Positions 1-8,698 of a DNA stretch of 64,000 nucleotides are shown in pieces. The position numbers and the translations under genes are program-made. This DNA comes from Bog-473 sp963817735. GTDB taxonomy: Bacteria; Actinomycetota; Acidimicrobiia; Acidimicrobiales; RAAP-2. How positions within the stretch are numbered: the first letter of the stretch is position 1; each line of letters starts with the position of its first letter. The stretch spans positions 310,001 to 374,000 of the forward strand of contig CAWFPP010000004.1 of assembly GCA_963817735.1 (NCBI GenBank), given 5' to 3'. Below the pieces are notes generated by a model, which was not told where the DNA came from, searched no databases, and was given only the letters and a program-made list of their open reading frames with translations.

Positions 1-975
1 GATGGAGCGATCGGCCGCCTCGAGCACCTGAACGACCTTCAAGCCGCTTTGGCCGTCGGATATCGGGGTCGAGTGTGTTTCGATGCAGAACACGAAATGC
101 TCGATGAGGTTCCTCAGCGGTTCCGCTTTGGGAATCTTTGGGGAGACGACGTCGCCAGCTCGATACGAAACGAGTCGTCGTCTTCTGTCTTCAGGACTCT
201 CCAATATGTCGACTCCCCGATCGTAGAGCTTTACTGGTTCTGAATTGTCGAGGTCGTTGTACAACGCGCTCCGACGACTACCCCCGATGAGGAGATGTCG
301 GATCTTGACTGGCGAGAGCCAGTTCACGTGGACGGACGCGATGAGTCCATCTCCAAAGTCCAAATGAAGGTAAGCCATCGCCGAATGCCGGGAATCCGTA
401 GCAGGACCCGCGGCCGCAAGAACGGACCGCGGTCCACGCCCCAGGATGAAGTTGAAGATCGACAAATCGTGGGGAGCGAGATCCCAAATCACATTCACGT
501 CTCCCCGTACCAGGCCGAGGTTTATCCGGACGGAGTCGATGAAGAGCAATTTTCCCAGTTCACCCTCCCGATTGAGCTCAGCTAGTTTCTGAACGGCCGG
601 GCTGTGAACGTAGGGGTGGTCGACCATAAGAACCCTGTCTCGTTGGGCCGCCAAGTCCACGAGCTCCTGTGCCTCATGAACCGCAGCGGACATGGGCTTC
701 TCCACCAAGACGTGTTTGTCTGCCAACAGAGCTTGTTTGGCCAAGCCAAAGAGGGTGGTGATCGGAGTAGCAATAGCGACGGCTTCGATCGACGGGTCCT
801 CTAGGATCTCCGTCGCTGAGGTCGTCGCGCGGACGCCTGGGTACAGCTGGGACTGCATCTCGAGCTGAGCATCATCCACATCACACAGCGCGACCAGTTC
901 GACGCCCGGCGTGGCCGAGATGTTGCGGGCCAGATTCGGGCCCCAATAGCCCAGACCGATTACACCCAGCTTCAT
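1..975 (-). CDS. Gfo/Idh/MocA-family sugar oxidoreductase (3' end outside window)
   Basis: This is a NAD(P)-dependent sugar or nucleotide-sugar dehydrogenase, probably making a modified sugar precursor for the polysaccharide. Translating the minus strand from the ATG at 975 gives an open frame of 325 codons to the window edge. It begins MKLGVIGLGYWGPNLARN, the Rossmann dinucleotide-binding motif GxGxxG. The family hallmark EKP (VLVEKPMS) follows near residue 95 and a DH pair (VDHPYVHS) near residue 120. The far C-terminal segment (SGLKVVQVLEAADRSI) is also typical, so only a few residues should be missing. Members are usually 330-350 residues, which fits. The exact substrate cannot be told from the sequence. 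Confidence 0.9.
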   Translation of the reverse strand, partial: MKLGVIGLGYWGPNLARNISATPGVELVALCDVDDAQLEMQSQLYPGVRATTSATEILEDPSIEAVAIATPITTLFGLAKQALLADKHVLVEKPMSAAVHEAQELVDLAAQRDRVLMVDHPYVHSPAVQKLAELNREGELGKLLFIDSVRINLGLVRGDVNVIWDLAPHDLSIFNFILGRGPRSVLAAAGPATDSRHSAMAYLHLDFGDGLIASVHVNWLSPVKIRHLLIGGSRRSALYNDLDNSEPVKLYDRGVDILESPEDRRRRLVSYRAGDVVSPKIPKAEPLRNLIEHFVFCIETHSTPISDGQSGLKVVQVLEAADRSI

Positions 976-1579
976 GGAACCCCCTGTGGAAGAGTGTGAT
1001 CTCTCAGCGTTGTGACGCTCCACATTACCCAACCCGATCTCGGAGTAGCGACGACGTCATCGAGCCCGGCAGTTCCCCGATGAAGGCTCTTGAAACCGCA
1101 TTTGGCCAAAAAGGGCGTCGTCCATTAGAGGTGGTCTCGATGGGTCCTCGTTCGAGCTGCTCGAGCACTCCCACGTTCTCAATCATCGGAGCCAGACCTT
1201 GTACTGCTCCAAAGCCATCGGCCTCGCTCTGTCTACCTCGCTCGGCGAGAGCACTGGCACAGCGCCACCGAGGGCAACGTGGTGTGTCACTTGCCCTGCT
1301 CGAAGGCAATGGCCAGCCGGTGACGCCACCTTGCCGGAGGCGGTCACGGACGGCCAGTACGGCACGGCGGACGAGAGCCAGCATCGGTCGCAGCCTGGTG
1401 CGGATGACTCGCCGTTGACAACACGAATCCTCCACTTCTGTCGCGGTGGAGCCGCCCCGTTTTCTTCATATCGTGCCCGCCCGGGCATTGCCGCGAAACT
1501 CCTTCGAACGAATCTATTAGTGTGACTCACAGGGATCCAAAGATCCGGCTTCCTGACTGGTGCCAAGCCAAGGAGCTTT
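976..1579. other. Intergenic stretch without a supportable gene
   Basis: About 600 bases lie between the divergently transcribed oxidoreductase and glycosyltransferase. Open frames exist on both strands but are Arg/Ser/Pro-rich, mutually overlapping and show no family motif. The stretch probably holds promoters for both flanking genes. I could not place them confidently. Confidence 0.5.
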
Positions 1580-2482
1580 GTGCGCACACTCAAGTCTTAT
1601 TTTCCCTCCGAAGTTCGCAGCGCCCTGGTCCGAATCGAGCGATTATTGACTCACCTTGCATGGTCTGTCCGATGCACCGCTTCGAGAAGATCGGTCTTGG
1701 GCCAGGGGGACGTCGTTGTGTCCATGACATCGCACGGATCACGCATCCGGAGAGTTCATCACGCAATTGAATCCATCGCCCGCGGCACGCTTCGCCCCAC
1801 CAGAATGATCCTTTGGATCGATGAAGAGCTGAAAGGTCATCCACTTCCTCACAGTCTTCAAAGACTTCAGCGCCGGGGGTTAGAGATCGGCTACTGCACT
1901 GACGACATGGGCCCGCACATGAAGTACTTCCCCTACGTGAACAGCTTGAGTGAGCATACGCGCCCTCTGGTCACCGCCGATGATGACATGCGCTACTCAA
2001 AGAAGTGGCTCAATGGCCTGGTGGAAGCGTACGAAGAGAACGATTCGGTAATCTCTGGCTACTTCTCAAGAAGGGTCAAGTTCGCGGGAGACCAGTTCGC
2101 CCCACATGCCGAGTGGCGATACCTGGACAACTCCATACCCGACCACCGGAATGCAGTCATAGGGTTCTGTGGGGCGGTGTACCCGCCTGCATTTCTCAAC
2201 GAGTTGAAAAACCGCGGTGACTTGTTTCGAAGGACCACGCCGAGAGCGGACGACGTGTGGCTCACCTTCGTTGCGGTTACGAGCGGTTTCCCCGTTCGAC
2301 AAATCCATCCCATTCGTATGGTTCCGAAGGCAATCCCCGGAGAAGAGACCCTGGCCCTCCGCCAGACGAACGTCGTAAGCGGGATCGGCGGCGGAGGGAA
2401 CGACCAACAGTTTGCAGAGACCTTCGGCGACAAACCCAGGCTTCTTTTCGAACAACAAGCATCAAGGGAGCGCAGCCACTAA
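1580..2482 (+). CDS. Putative glycosyltransferase of polysaccharide locus
   Basis: A 300-residue protein resembling the polysaccharide-locus glycosyltransferases that begin with VSMTSHGSRI and continue with an IESI...PTRMILWID block (residues 46-80). A DDD cluster in TADDDMRYS, near residue 135, is the likely metal and nucleotide-sugar binding site. The ADDVW motif near residue 225 looks like the second acidic site of GT-A-fold enzymes. No membrane segment is visible, so it is likely cytosolic or membrane-peripheral. The first 40 residues are Arg-rich and could be shorter if an internal start is used. It is convergent with the methyltransferase gene that follows. The sugar transferred is unknown. 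Confidence 0.7.
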   Translation: MRTLKSYFPSEVRSALVRIERLLTHLAWSVRCTASRRSVLGQGDVVVSMTSHGSRIRRVHHAIESIARGTLRPTRMILWIDEELKGHPLPHSLQRLQRRGLEIGYCTDDMGPHMKYFPYVNSLSEHTRPLVTADDDMRYSKKWLNGLVEAYEENDSVISGYFSRRVKFAGDQFAPHAEWRYLDNSIPDHRNAVIGFCGAVYPPAFLNELKNRGDLFRRTTPRADDVWLTFVAVTSGFPVRQIHPIRMVPKAIPGEETLALRQTNVVSGIGGGGNDQQFAETFGDKPRLLFEQQASRERSH

Positions 2483-2490
2483 GGATGGGC

Positions 2491-2511
2491 GATCCGCGAA
2501 TGTCTCGGATC
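2491..2511. terminator. Hairpin between convergent genes
   Basis: GATCCG (2491-2496) and CGGATC (2506-2511) form a perfect 6-bp stem with a 9-base loop. The hairpin sits 9 bases after the glycosyltransferase stop and overlaps the stop codon of the opposing methyltransferase. No U-tract follows on either side, so a bidirectional terminator role is only a guess. Confidence 0.3.
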
Positions 2512-3355
2512 AGACCTCAACGGTCTGGCCCGTGGGCCTCGGGTGGGTGTATCCCCGAAGGTAGTGGTTCGACCCACGAGCCAACGAAGGTTCGAACGTG
2601 TTCGCGAGGTCATCGCGGATGAAGAAGAGGTTCACTCCGGCAAGTTCTGCGTGGACGAGTGTGTAACCTTTTCGTCGGCCCAAATCCCGCATCGCCCCCA
2701 ATGACGCACCAACGAAATTGAAAGAAGTTCTTCGGTCCAGCACAGCGCCCTTCTTCTCCACCACGCGTGGCTCTACAGGCAACGCGGCGTTGTACTCGAT
2801 CACCACCACGCGCGGTCGAAATCCCTCCAAGGCATCCCATACCCAATAATCCTGGCCGTCGATGTCGATCGACAGCAGGTCGAATTCCGCTGGCACCTCA
2901 GCTTGAGCAAAAAGGGTGTTCACATTGTCTGGTGTGACGAACTCGCAGAGGGTAAGAACGTCGTCACGATTTTGTAATCGCGCCGACAGCCGAGGGAACG
3001 ATTCGAGGTCCGGTTCGAAGTACACGCCGGACCAACCGAGAACCTCCATCAGAAGGCGCGTGTTACATTCGAGCCCATCTTGCACGCCGAATTCGACAAA
3101 AAACTGATTGGTCGTGCCAATCCTGGAGAAGATCTCAGCAAGGACGCCATCTTCCCCGTTTTGGGAAAATGCCCTGAGTTCCGCCGCCGACAGGCTGTGG
3201 AAGCCGTACCGCGTCGCCAATAGAGCGATGGCTTCATACTGGCTTCTGACCGGTGGTGGTTCCTGGAGCCAGACCTGTCGGGCGATCCGTCGGGTAATGC
3301 GGCTGACCACCCAGCGAATTAGATTCCGCATCTCGCCGCTGCCATATCGCCTCAT
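2510..3355 (-). CDS. FkbM-like SAM-dependent methyltransferase
   Basis: Probably an O-methyltransferase acting on a sugar of the polysaccharide. FFVEFGVQDGLECNT is the SAM-binding motif I region with the acidic E/G signature. GVYFEPD is motif II. FDLLSIDIDGQDYWVWDAL is the diagnostic FkbM-like post-motif (SIDIDGxDYW). The open frame extends upstream to 3451, but that extension reads out of frame over an FkbM remnant, so I chose the ATG at 3355. The ATG at 3331 is also possible. Length from 3355 is about 281 residues, within the usual range. The remnant immediately upstream suggests two methyltransferase genes once stood in tandem. Confidence 0.75.
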   Translation of the reverse strand: MRRYGSGEMRNLIRWVVSRITRRIARQVWLQEPPPVRSQYEAIALLATRYGFHSLSAAELRAFSQNGEDGVLAEIFSRIGTTNQFFVEFGVQDGLECNTRLLMEVLGWSGVYFEPDLESFPRLSARLQNRDDVLTLCEFVTPDNVNTLFAQAEVPAEFDLLSIDIDGQDYWVWDALEGFRPRVVVIEYNAALPVEPRVVEKKGAVLDRRTSFNFVGASLGAMRDLGRRKGYTLVHAELAGVNLFFIRDDLANTFEPSLARGSNHYLRGYTHPRPTGQTVEV

Positions 3356-3389
3356 GGCTTCAATCGAACCGCCTTCCGCCACGGGGCTA

Positions 3390-3660
3390 CTCGGCAATCC
3401 TACCCCCAGCAGTAGTGGCTTGCCCACGACGAAGTTCCATTCCCTCCACATCGAGCTTCATCAGATCGGTCGACTGGGGTGCCGATGGCGAGGAGTCCAT
3501 CCACTCGTCAAGACCGAGCAGCGCGCCAGCAAGATCAGAACGCGGATGCACGCGAAAGTTCCCAAAAATACGCCGCGATGAAGTCCCCCTTGAGGCAGGC
3601 AAAGGTGCCGTAGGGAGTTTCGATGCGCTCGGTTTCCACCGCCCAAATATAGGTCAATCC
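3390..3660 (-). pseudogene. Remnant of an FkbM methyltransferase
   Basis: Three minus-strand frames together spell pieces of a methyltransferase. ETERIETPYGTFACLKGDFI lies at 3640-3575, then in another frame a short run, then DLMKLDVEGMELRRG near 3465-3420. The last is the core FkbM motif (KLDVEGxELxxLRG). The SAM-binding block that should lie between them is missing, and at least one frameshift and a stop intervene. I read it as an internally deleted gene. It directly precedes the intact methyltransferase on the same strand. Confidence 0.55.
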
Positions 3661-3839
3661 ACAGAGCAGCTCGGCGGTAGCCCCCAAGGTACGCCAGAGA
3701 CAGCGTCGAGGCAGGCTGTCACCTGCCCGAACTGAATGGGCCTTCGGCTTGCGGAGCGGACCTGTACCGCGTGAGCGAATCGACAGTGGAGCGAAGAGGC
3801 AGTGGCGACCGATCAATTCATGAGCCTGGTACTTGCGGT

Positions 3840-5027
3840 TCAGTCGATTCGCCAATCGGCCCCGACGTAAATGGGCGTCATGGCCATGACACCCTCCGGA
3901 GGACGGGTCGCCTCGGGCCCAAAGGCATCGAAGGAAATCACAGGCTTCCACGGTATGCACGGCCGGGGTGGCCGGACTCCGTTCATGGCAGTCCAGACCG
4001 AGTACCCACCCTTTGGCAAAGGGAGGTTCTTCAAGACGCATCGGATCTGAAAGTCGCCGGCGGGACAATCTGCGTGGTGGTGCACGATGAACATGGGAAA
4101 TGCAGTGCCTTGGGAAATGCCCACATAGAAATTACCTTCGGCCGCTCGAGGAGCATTGATGGTAAGGCGGATCTCAACATCGCAGTCGGTGCGGATCTGT
4201 CCGCCATCGACTGCCGCGATCTCCGCGCCCAAGAGCTGGTACTCCCCGTAATTTCCCGTCGATACCATGGCATTCTGCTCTATTGCTTGGCGATAGAGCT
4301 TGACCACATCCCTCGTCGGTCCCGAGGCTTGCACCACCGCGTCGGCCAACCAGACTGCCTCGTCGCACGCCGCCTCCACCGACGCCAGATCGTGGGAGAC
4401 ATAAAGGAGGGTGGTGCCCCCCCGGACGACCTCGCTGATGCGCTGGAGACACTTTTGCTGGAAGTTGGCATCGCCGACGGCGAGGACCTCGTCCACCAGA
4501 AGTACATCGGGCTCGAGGAAGGCAGCGATCGAAAACCCGAGTCGCACGAGCATCCCGGCGGAATAGAACTTGACCTGGCGGTTCATGGCATTCGTGAGTT
4601 CGGCGAACTCGACGATTTCGTCGAAGCGCTCCCGAATCCGCTGACGACTCATGCCGAGCACGGTCCCGTAGAGATAGACATTTTCGCGACCACTTAGGTC
4701 GGGATGAAGACCGGCCGCCACGCTCAGTAGTGCTCCGATGCTGCCCTGCACAGTGCATCGGCCCGCCGTCTGATAGGTGACCTGACTGAGGATCTTCAAC
4801 AGAGTGGTCTTGCCGGAACCGTTGATCCCGATGAGCGCCACAGTGTTGCCGGGTTTGATGTCGAGATTGATGTCTTTCAAGACCCAGCGGTAGCGGTTCT
4901 CTCCCCGGCTCCTCACGGAGCTGCTCAGCCGTTTCATCTGTTCGTAGAACATCGGAACGGTCTGATCCGAGCGGAACCTCTTCCACACCTGCTCGGCCTT
5001 GATCGACCCGTCGGGCAAGCTAGGCAA
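3840..5027 (-). CDS. wzt: Polysaccharide ABC exporter ATP-binding protein, Wzt type
   Basis: ATPase subunit of an ABC-2 polysaccharide exporter, acting with a Wzm permease at the cytoplasmic membrane. The 395-residue protein has a full ATPase domain: Walker A GINGSGKTT near residue 68, a signature loop of the YSAGM type near 155, Walker B VLLVDEVLAVGD near 174, and the H-loop YVSHD near 208. A C-terminal beta-rich domain (from about residue 260) corresponds to the Wzt C-domain, which in characterised exporters binds the modified glycan end. The start is TTG, giving MPSLPDGSIKAEQ. The same overlap geometry occurs where a second wzt is joined to wzm at 16.1 kb. The intact wzm is 11 kb away. Only a ghost of a neighbouring wzm remains at 5020-5058. 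Confidence 0.9.
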   Translation of the reverse strand: MPSLPDGSIKAEQVWKRFRSDQTVPMFYEQMKRLSSSVRSRGENRYRWVLKDINLDIKPGNTVALIGINGSGKTTLLKILSQVTYQTAGRCTVQGSIGALLSVAAGLHPDLSGRENVYLYGTVLGMSRQRIRERFDEIVEFAELTNAMNRQVKFYSAGMLVRLGFSIAAFLEPDVLLVDEVLAVGDANFQQKCLQRISEVVRGGTTLLYVSHDLASVEAACDEAVWLADAVVQASGPTRDVVKLYRQAIEQNAMVSTGNYGEYQLLGAEIAAVDGGQIRTDCDVEIRLTINAPRAAEGNFYVGISQGTAFPMFIVHHHADCPAGDFQIRCVLKNLPLPKGGYSVWTAMNGVRPPRPCIPWKPVISFDAFGPEATRPPEGVMAMTPIYVGADWRID

Positions 5028-5058
5028 ACTGCTCCCCTAGTCCCTTGCTGACGCGGCC
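5020..5058 (-). pseudogene. Ghost of a wzm 3' end upstream of wzt
   Basis: In the frame that would end a permease gene, the last codons before TAG (5022-5020) read R-V-S-K-G-L-G-E-Q-F-A. This aligns with the end of the intact Wzm (Y-R-I-F-K-R-L-E-V-N-F-A...). In both places the TTG start of wzt sits inside the Phe-Ala codons of the permease end. The match is short, so it is suggestive rather than proven. Confidence 0.35.
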
Positions 5059-5125
5059 CGCGGCCCGCCCCGTCCAAGCCGATGGTCTTGTGAGGACGCT
5101 ACTGCGTGCAACCATGAACACGAAG

Positions 5126-5150
5126 AGCCCACAGAGGGTCGCTGTGGGCT
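5126..5150. terminator. Strong 9-bp hairpin between catabolic operon and wzt
   Basis: AGCCCACAG (5126-5134) and CTGTGGGCT (5142-5150) form a perfect 9-bp GC-rich stem with a 7-base loop. It lies about 180 bases past the end of the acyl-CoA dehydrogenase gene (minus strand) and before wzt. It is a reasonable terminator for the catabolic operon, although the following bases are not U-rich. The rest of 5059-5331 shows no gene. Confidence 0.45.
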
Positions 5151-5331
5151 TGAGTACGCGCACTCCTGCACGTCCCAACCCAAAAGAGTTGGTTCAACCA
5201 TCGAAAAGACGCCTCCACCCCCGACGAACGGCAAATCCCGCATTGATAGTGGTCCTGATAATACCCGCTGTGAAAGATGATCCAAGACGGCCGTGAACGT
5301 CGAGGACTTCCGTCCAGGCCAGCGGTTCAGT

Positions 5332-6459
5332 TCAATCGAGCAGGGCGCCCGCCACCGCTGTCTCGAGGGCCCGATCGTCGGCCCACATCAGCTGCTGCTG
5401 CTTGGCCCGGCGGAAGTACAGCTGGATGTCGAAGTCGAGGGTGAAACCGATCCCACCGAAGAGCTGCTGCGCCATCGCCGTGATATCGCGGAAGGTCGAG
5501 CAGGCGAAGAGCTTGGCCATCGGGGCCAGCGAGGTCAGCGGCCGCCCGTTGGCGGCCGCCCATGCGGCCTCGTGCACCAGCTGCTCCGCCCCGTCGAGGT
5601 TGGTGACGGCGTCGGCCAGGTTGTGAGCCAGCGCCTGGAAGGCGCCCAACGGCTTGTCGAACTGCTTGCGGTCGAGCGCGTATTGCGTCGTGATCTCCAG
5701 CGCATAACGGGCGCCGCCCACCGCCTGGGCCGCCAGGAGGACCAGCGCCGGCTCGAGCACCTGCTGCCACGTGGCCCACCCGCTGCCCGCAGGCCCGATC
5801 CGGTTCTCGTCGCTCACGACGACGTCGGTGAACGTGACCTCGTACTGGGTGTCCGAGGAGACGGAGAACTGCTGGCGGAGCGCCACGCCGGGCGAGGCCG
5901 GGTCGACGAGGAACAGGTCGATGTCCTCGGCTGCGTCACCCGTGCGGGCCAACACCACCAGCTGCTGGGTCGCCGCGGCGAAGGCGACATGGCGCTTCAC
6001 GCCGCTCAGCCGGAAGGCGGACCTTTCGGGCGTGGCCCGCAGCTCGACGCCTCGGGCGGCATAGCCGTTCTCGGGCTCCAGCCAGGCTGCGCTCAGGATG
6101 GCCACGCCCGAGGTGACAGGGCGGAGCCACCGCTCCTTTTGCGCCGGACTCCCCGCGGCGGCCAACACCCCGCCGCCGAGGACCGCGCTCACGAAGTGTG
6201 GTGTCGGCGCCAGTGACCGACCCAGCTCCTCGTACAGCGCCACCCCCTCAATCAGGGTCATGGCCGAGCCGCCGTACTCTTCGGGCAGAAGCAGGCCGAT
6301 GAGATCGAGCTCACCCAGCTGCGCCCACAGGGTGGCGGGATACCCGACGGGGTCGTCCTCCATGGCCCGCACGACGTCGAGCGAGCAGTGCTTGGCCAGC
6401 ACGTCGCGCACCGTCTGCCGCAGCAGTTCCTGCTCCTGGTTGAATTCGAGATCCAGCAC
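5332..6459 (-). CDS. Acyl-CoA dehydrogenase (last gene of catabolic operon)
   Basis: FAD-dependent alpha,beta-dehydrogenation of an acyl-CoA. At 375 residues it has the normal family length. MLDLEFNQEQELLRQTVRDVL is the N-terminal helical domain, LPEEYGG is near residue 58, and LSAAWLEPENGY lies in the substrate/FAD loop. In the C-terminal half, ALDRKQFDKPLGAFQALAHNLAD and QQLFGGIGFTLDFDIQLYFRR are the FAD and dimer-contact motifs. The usual catalytic Glu position is not obvious. That is common in subunits of heteromeric dehydrogenases of the ChsE1/ChsE2 kind. It ends an operon with a second acyl-CoA dehydrogenase, two hotdog hydratases and a CoA-transferase. Confidence 0.9.
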   Translation of the reverse strand: MLDLEFNQEQELLRQTVRDVLAKHCSLDVVRAMEDDPVGYPATLWAQLGELDLIGLLLPEEYGGSAMTLIEGVALYEELGRSLAPTPHFVSAVLGGGVLAAAGSPAQKERWLRPVTSGVAILSAAWLEPENGYAARGVELRATPERSAFRLSGVKRHVAFAAATQQLVVLARTGDAAEDIDLFLVDPASPGVALRQQFSVSSDTQYEVTFTDVVVSDENRIGPAGSGWATWQQVLEPALVLLAAQAVGGARYALEITTQYALDRKQFDKPLGAFQALAHNLADAVTNLDGAEQLVHEAAWAAANGRPLTSLAPMAKLFACSTFRDITAMAQQLFGGIGFTLDFDIQLYFRRAKQQQLMWADDRALETAVAGALLD

Positions 6460-6500
6460 TCAGAGCCTCCTTCGCAGTGATCCGGGGAAGAGAACGACGT

Positions 6501-7004
6501 TCATGGGTGAACAGGCGAGGGGTGCCACTGCTCGCCCGATCGGGCCCAGGGGTTGTCGTCGGACGTGCGCGGCAGAGCGATACGTGCGGCGCACGTCGTC
6601 TTGGTGGCGCCGGCCACGGACAGCGTGACGGCCACATTGGCGAAGCCGCAGCCCGCCTCGTCCACCTCCGTCGACTCGACTACCCCCCGCAGGGACATGG
6701 TGTCACCCGGGAAGACCGATCCCTTCATGCGGAAGGTGACGCGGCCGAGGCGACCGTGCGGCCCTGTCCAATCGGTCAGGTAGCGCTCGAACCAGGCCGC
6801 CTGGTTGGGGGTGTTCAAGAAGATGTCCTGAGTGCCGTTGCGGTACACCGCGAAGTCCTTATCGTGGTGCATCGGCCGCCAGTCGCGCGTGGCGAGGGCG
6901 CCGAGCACGACCGTGGTGGCGCTGACGTCGTAGTCGAGCGCGGGGAGCTCGTCGCCGACGGTCACGTCGTCCAACAGGAGGCGCGGGGGCATCGAGACGG
7001 TCAT
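6501..7004 (-). CDS. MaoC-like hotdog-fold dehydratase subunit
   Basis: A single hotdog domain of 167 residues, likely one subunit of an enoyl-CoA hydratase. MHHDKDFA, near residue 46, resembles the hydratase motif with an Asp/His pair (family form D-x(4)-H). RVTFRMKGSVFPGDTMSLRG is the typical central strand with a pyrimidine-free PGD turn. The start ATG overlaps the stop of the upstream gene by four bases (ATGA), indicating translational coupling. In actinobacterial steroid side-chain clusters two single-hotdog proteins (ChsH1/ChsH2) form one hydratase, and this pair has the same layout. That assignment is inference. Confidence 0.8.
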   Translation of the reverse strand: MTVSMPPRLLLDDVTVGDELPALDYDVSATTVVLGALATRDWRPMHHDKDFAVYRNGTQDIFLNTPNQAAWFERYLTDWTGPHGRLGRVTFRMKGSVFPGDTMSLRGVVESTEVDEAGCGFANVAVTLSVAGATKTTCAARIALPRTSDDNPWARSGEQWHPSPVHP

Positions 7005-7522
7005 GCCGCGGCCCGCCGGTACCCGAAGCCGGTGTACGACTCGACCGCGACGAGGTCGCCATCCTGATTGGCGTACACGACGTCAATCACCCAGAACCGC
7101 CCCGTGCCGAGCTTGGTCGTCTTCTCCTCACTCACCGAGCGCAGCACCTGGTGTGTCCGGAGCACGTCTCCCAGGCGCACCGGGGTGTGGAACTCAATGG
7201 TGTCTTCGGTCATGACAGCCTCGGGTAGCCCGAGCTGCTCCTTGAGGTCAAAGTGCACCTGCAGCGGGAGCGCCTCCTCTGTCCGACCGGGCGCCCAGTG
7301 ATGCGGGCGGAACCAGACCGACACCATGGACGGCGGGGCAATGGGCCCGCCGGTGAGCCCGCCTGCCACCTCGGGATCCCAGAACAGCGGGTTGCCGTTC
7401 TCGACGGATGCACACGACGTCCAGATGTAGCCCTGCTCCACCGGGAACTCGCCCACTTCGTGGTATTGCTCCTGGCCGATGAGGTCGACGGCGGCCGGGC
7501 CCTGCGCGGGCGTCTCTGTCAC
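7001..7522 (-). CDS. MaoC/FAS1-like hotdog-fold dehydratase subunit
   Basis: A second single hotdog domain, 173 residues. The GTG at 7522 overlaps the stop of the CoA-transferase by four bases, and its own stop overlaps the next gene by four bases. A longer upstream frame runs over the CoA-transferase gene and is not used. Motifs include NPLFWDPEVAGG and GGPIAPPSMVSVWFRPHHW, typical of the N-terminal FAS1-like dehydratase domain. FHTPVRLGDVLRTHQVLRSVSEEKTTKLGTG, broken at FHTPVRLGD, is the hotdog helix-strand region. It probably forms a heteromer with the next gene product and hydrates the enoyl-CoA made by the two dehydrogenases. Confidence 0.8.
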   Translation of the reverse strand: MTETPAQGPAAVDLIGQEQYHEVGEFPVEQGYIWTSCASVENGNPLFWDPEVAGGLTGGPIAPPSMVSVWFRPHHWAPGRTEEALPLQVHFDLKEQLGLPEAVMTEDTIEFHTPVRLGDVLRTHQVLRSVSEEKTTKLGTGRFWVIDVVYANQDGDLVAVESYTGFGYRRAAA

Positions 7523-8691
7523 GCCACGACCCCCCGGTTCACCCAGCGCGCCACGGTCTCGCCGTCGACACCCGCCTCCTTCAACAGGTGTTCGGTGTCG
7601 GTAGCGCCGGCCCTCAGGTCGGGCAGCGCAGCGCTCCCAGCACGGTCCATCCCGGCCAGGAGCGGGGCTAACTGCTGGAACGAACCCTCGGTCGGATGGG
7701 TCGCCGTCGTGACGGTGCCGCGAGCGGCGAATTGAGGGTAGGCGGCCACCTCGTGAATCTCGAGGACGGGCGCCACGCACGTGTCGGCCCCCGAAAGGAG
7801 GTCGACCCACTCGTCGCGTGCGCGCCGAGAGAAGGCCTGAGCGAAGGCGGCCCGCACGCGCGGCTGCGCCTCGTCGTCCAGTTGTGAGTCGGCCAGTTCG
7901 GTGCACTGCAGGGCGGCGCAGAGGTTGGCGAAGAACTTCGGCTCAATGGCAGCGACCACCACCCATTTGTCGTCGGAGGTGCGGTACGGGGCATAGCACG
8001 CGTAGCGACCCGAGAGGATGTCGTGGCCCGGATGGATCTCTCCGCCCCGAGCCAGCTGCTCGTCGATGGCGAGCGACATCAACCACAACACGCCGTCGGC
8101 CACCGAGACGTCCAGATACGTTCCCGCCCCGCTGTGCGCCCGACCCGCCAACGCCGCCGTGATGGCCAACGCAGCCTGCATGCCCCCGGCAGCGGCGTCG
8201 GCAATGGTGGCGCCGGGCAACGCTGGCGACCCGTCGGCCCCGGGCGTGGACATTGCCAGGAAGCCACCGACGGCGAGGTAGTCGAGGTCGTGGCCCGCCC
8301 ACTGGGCGTGCGGGCCGTCCTGGCCGTAGCCACTCGTGGAGCAGTAGACGATGCCCGGGTTGCCGTCGGCGACGGTGGCGTAGCCGATGCCGAGGCGGTC
8401 AACCACGCCAGGACGGAAGCTCTCGACGACCACGTCGGCCGCCGCCGCCAGGGCGAGGAAGGCAGCACGGCCGTCGTCGTCTTTCAGATCGAGCAGCACG
8501 CGCCGCATGCCGCGATGGCCGCTGTACGCGAAAAACTGAGGCTCAATGGGCGCAGCATCGGCCGAAGGAACCGGACCGACCTTGACGACGCGGGCCCCGT
8601 AATCGGCCAACAAGCGGGTGCAGCGCGCCGCCGGCCCGACCGTCGACAGGTCGAGGACCGTGATGCCGGCCAATGCCAAGGGAGGGGACAC
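7519..8691 (-). CDS. Class III acyl-CoA transferase (CaiB/BaiF)
   Basis: Transfers CoA between carboxylic acids and would activate the operon's substrate. The GTG at 8691 gives VSPPLALAGITVLDLS, the standard family beginning, and places the start 8 bases after the preceding dehydrogenase stop. An upstream ATG at 8766 would overlap that gene by 68 bases and adds an unrelated Arg/Ser-rich leader. Motifs seen: ADYGARVVKV, DLKDDDGRAAFLALAAAADVV, VESFRPGVVDRLGIGY, and GAGTYLDVSVADGVLWL. The Asp in the YLDVSVADG block corresponds to the position of the catalytic Asp region. Length is about 390 residues, normal for the family. Confidence 0.88.
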   Translation of the reverse strand: MSPPLALAGITVLDLSTVGPAARCTRLLADYGARVVKVGPVPSADAAPIEPQFFAYSGHRGMRRVLLDLKDDDGRAAFLALAAAADVVVESFRPGVVDRLGIGYATVADGNPGIVYCSTSGYGQDGPHAQWAGHDLDYLAVGGFLAMSTPGADGSPALPGATIADAAAGGMQAALAITAALAGRAHSGAGTYLDVSVADGVLWLMSLAIDEQLARGGEIHPGHDILSGRYACYAPYRTSDDKWVVVAAIEPKFFANLCAALQCTELADSQLDDEAQPRVRAAFAQAFSRRARDEWVDLLSGADTCVAPVLEIHEVAAYPQFAARGTVTTATHPTEGSFQQLAPLLAGMDRAGSAALPDLRAGATDTEHLLKEAGVDGETVARWVNRGVVA

Positions 8692-8698
8692 CGAGAGC

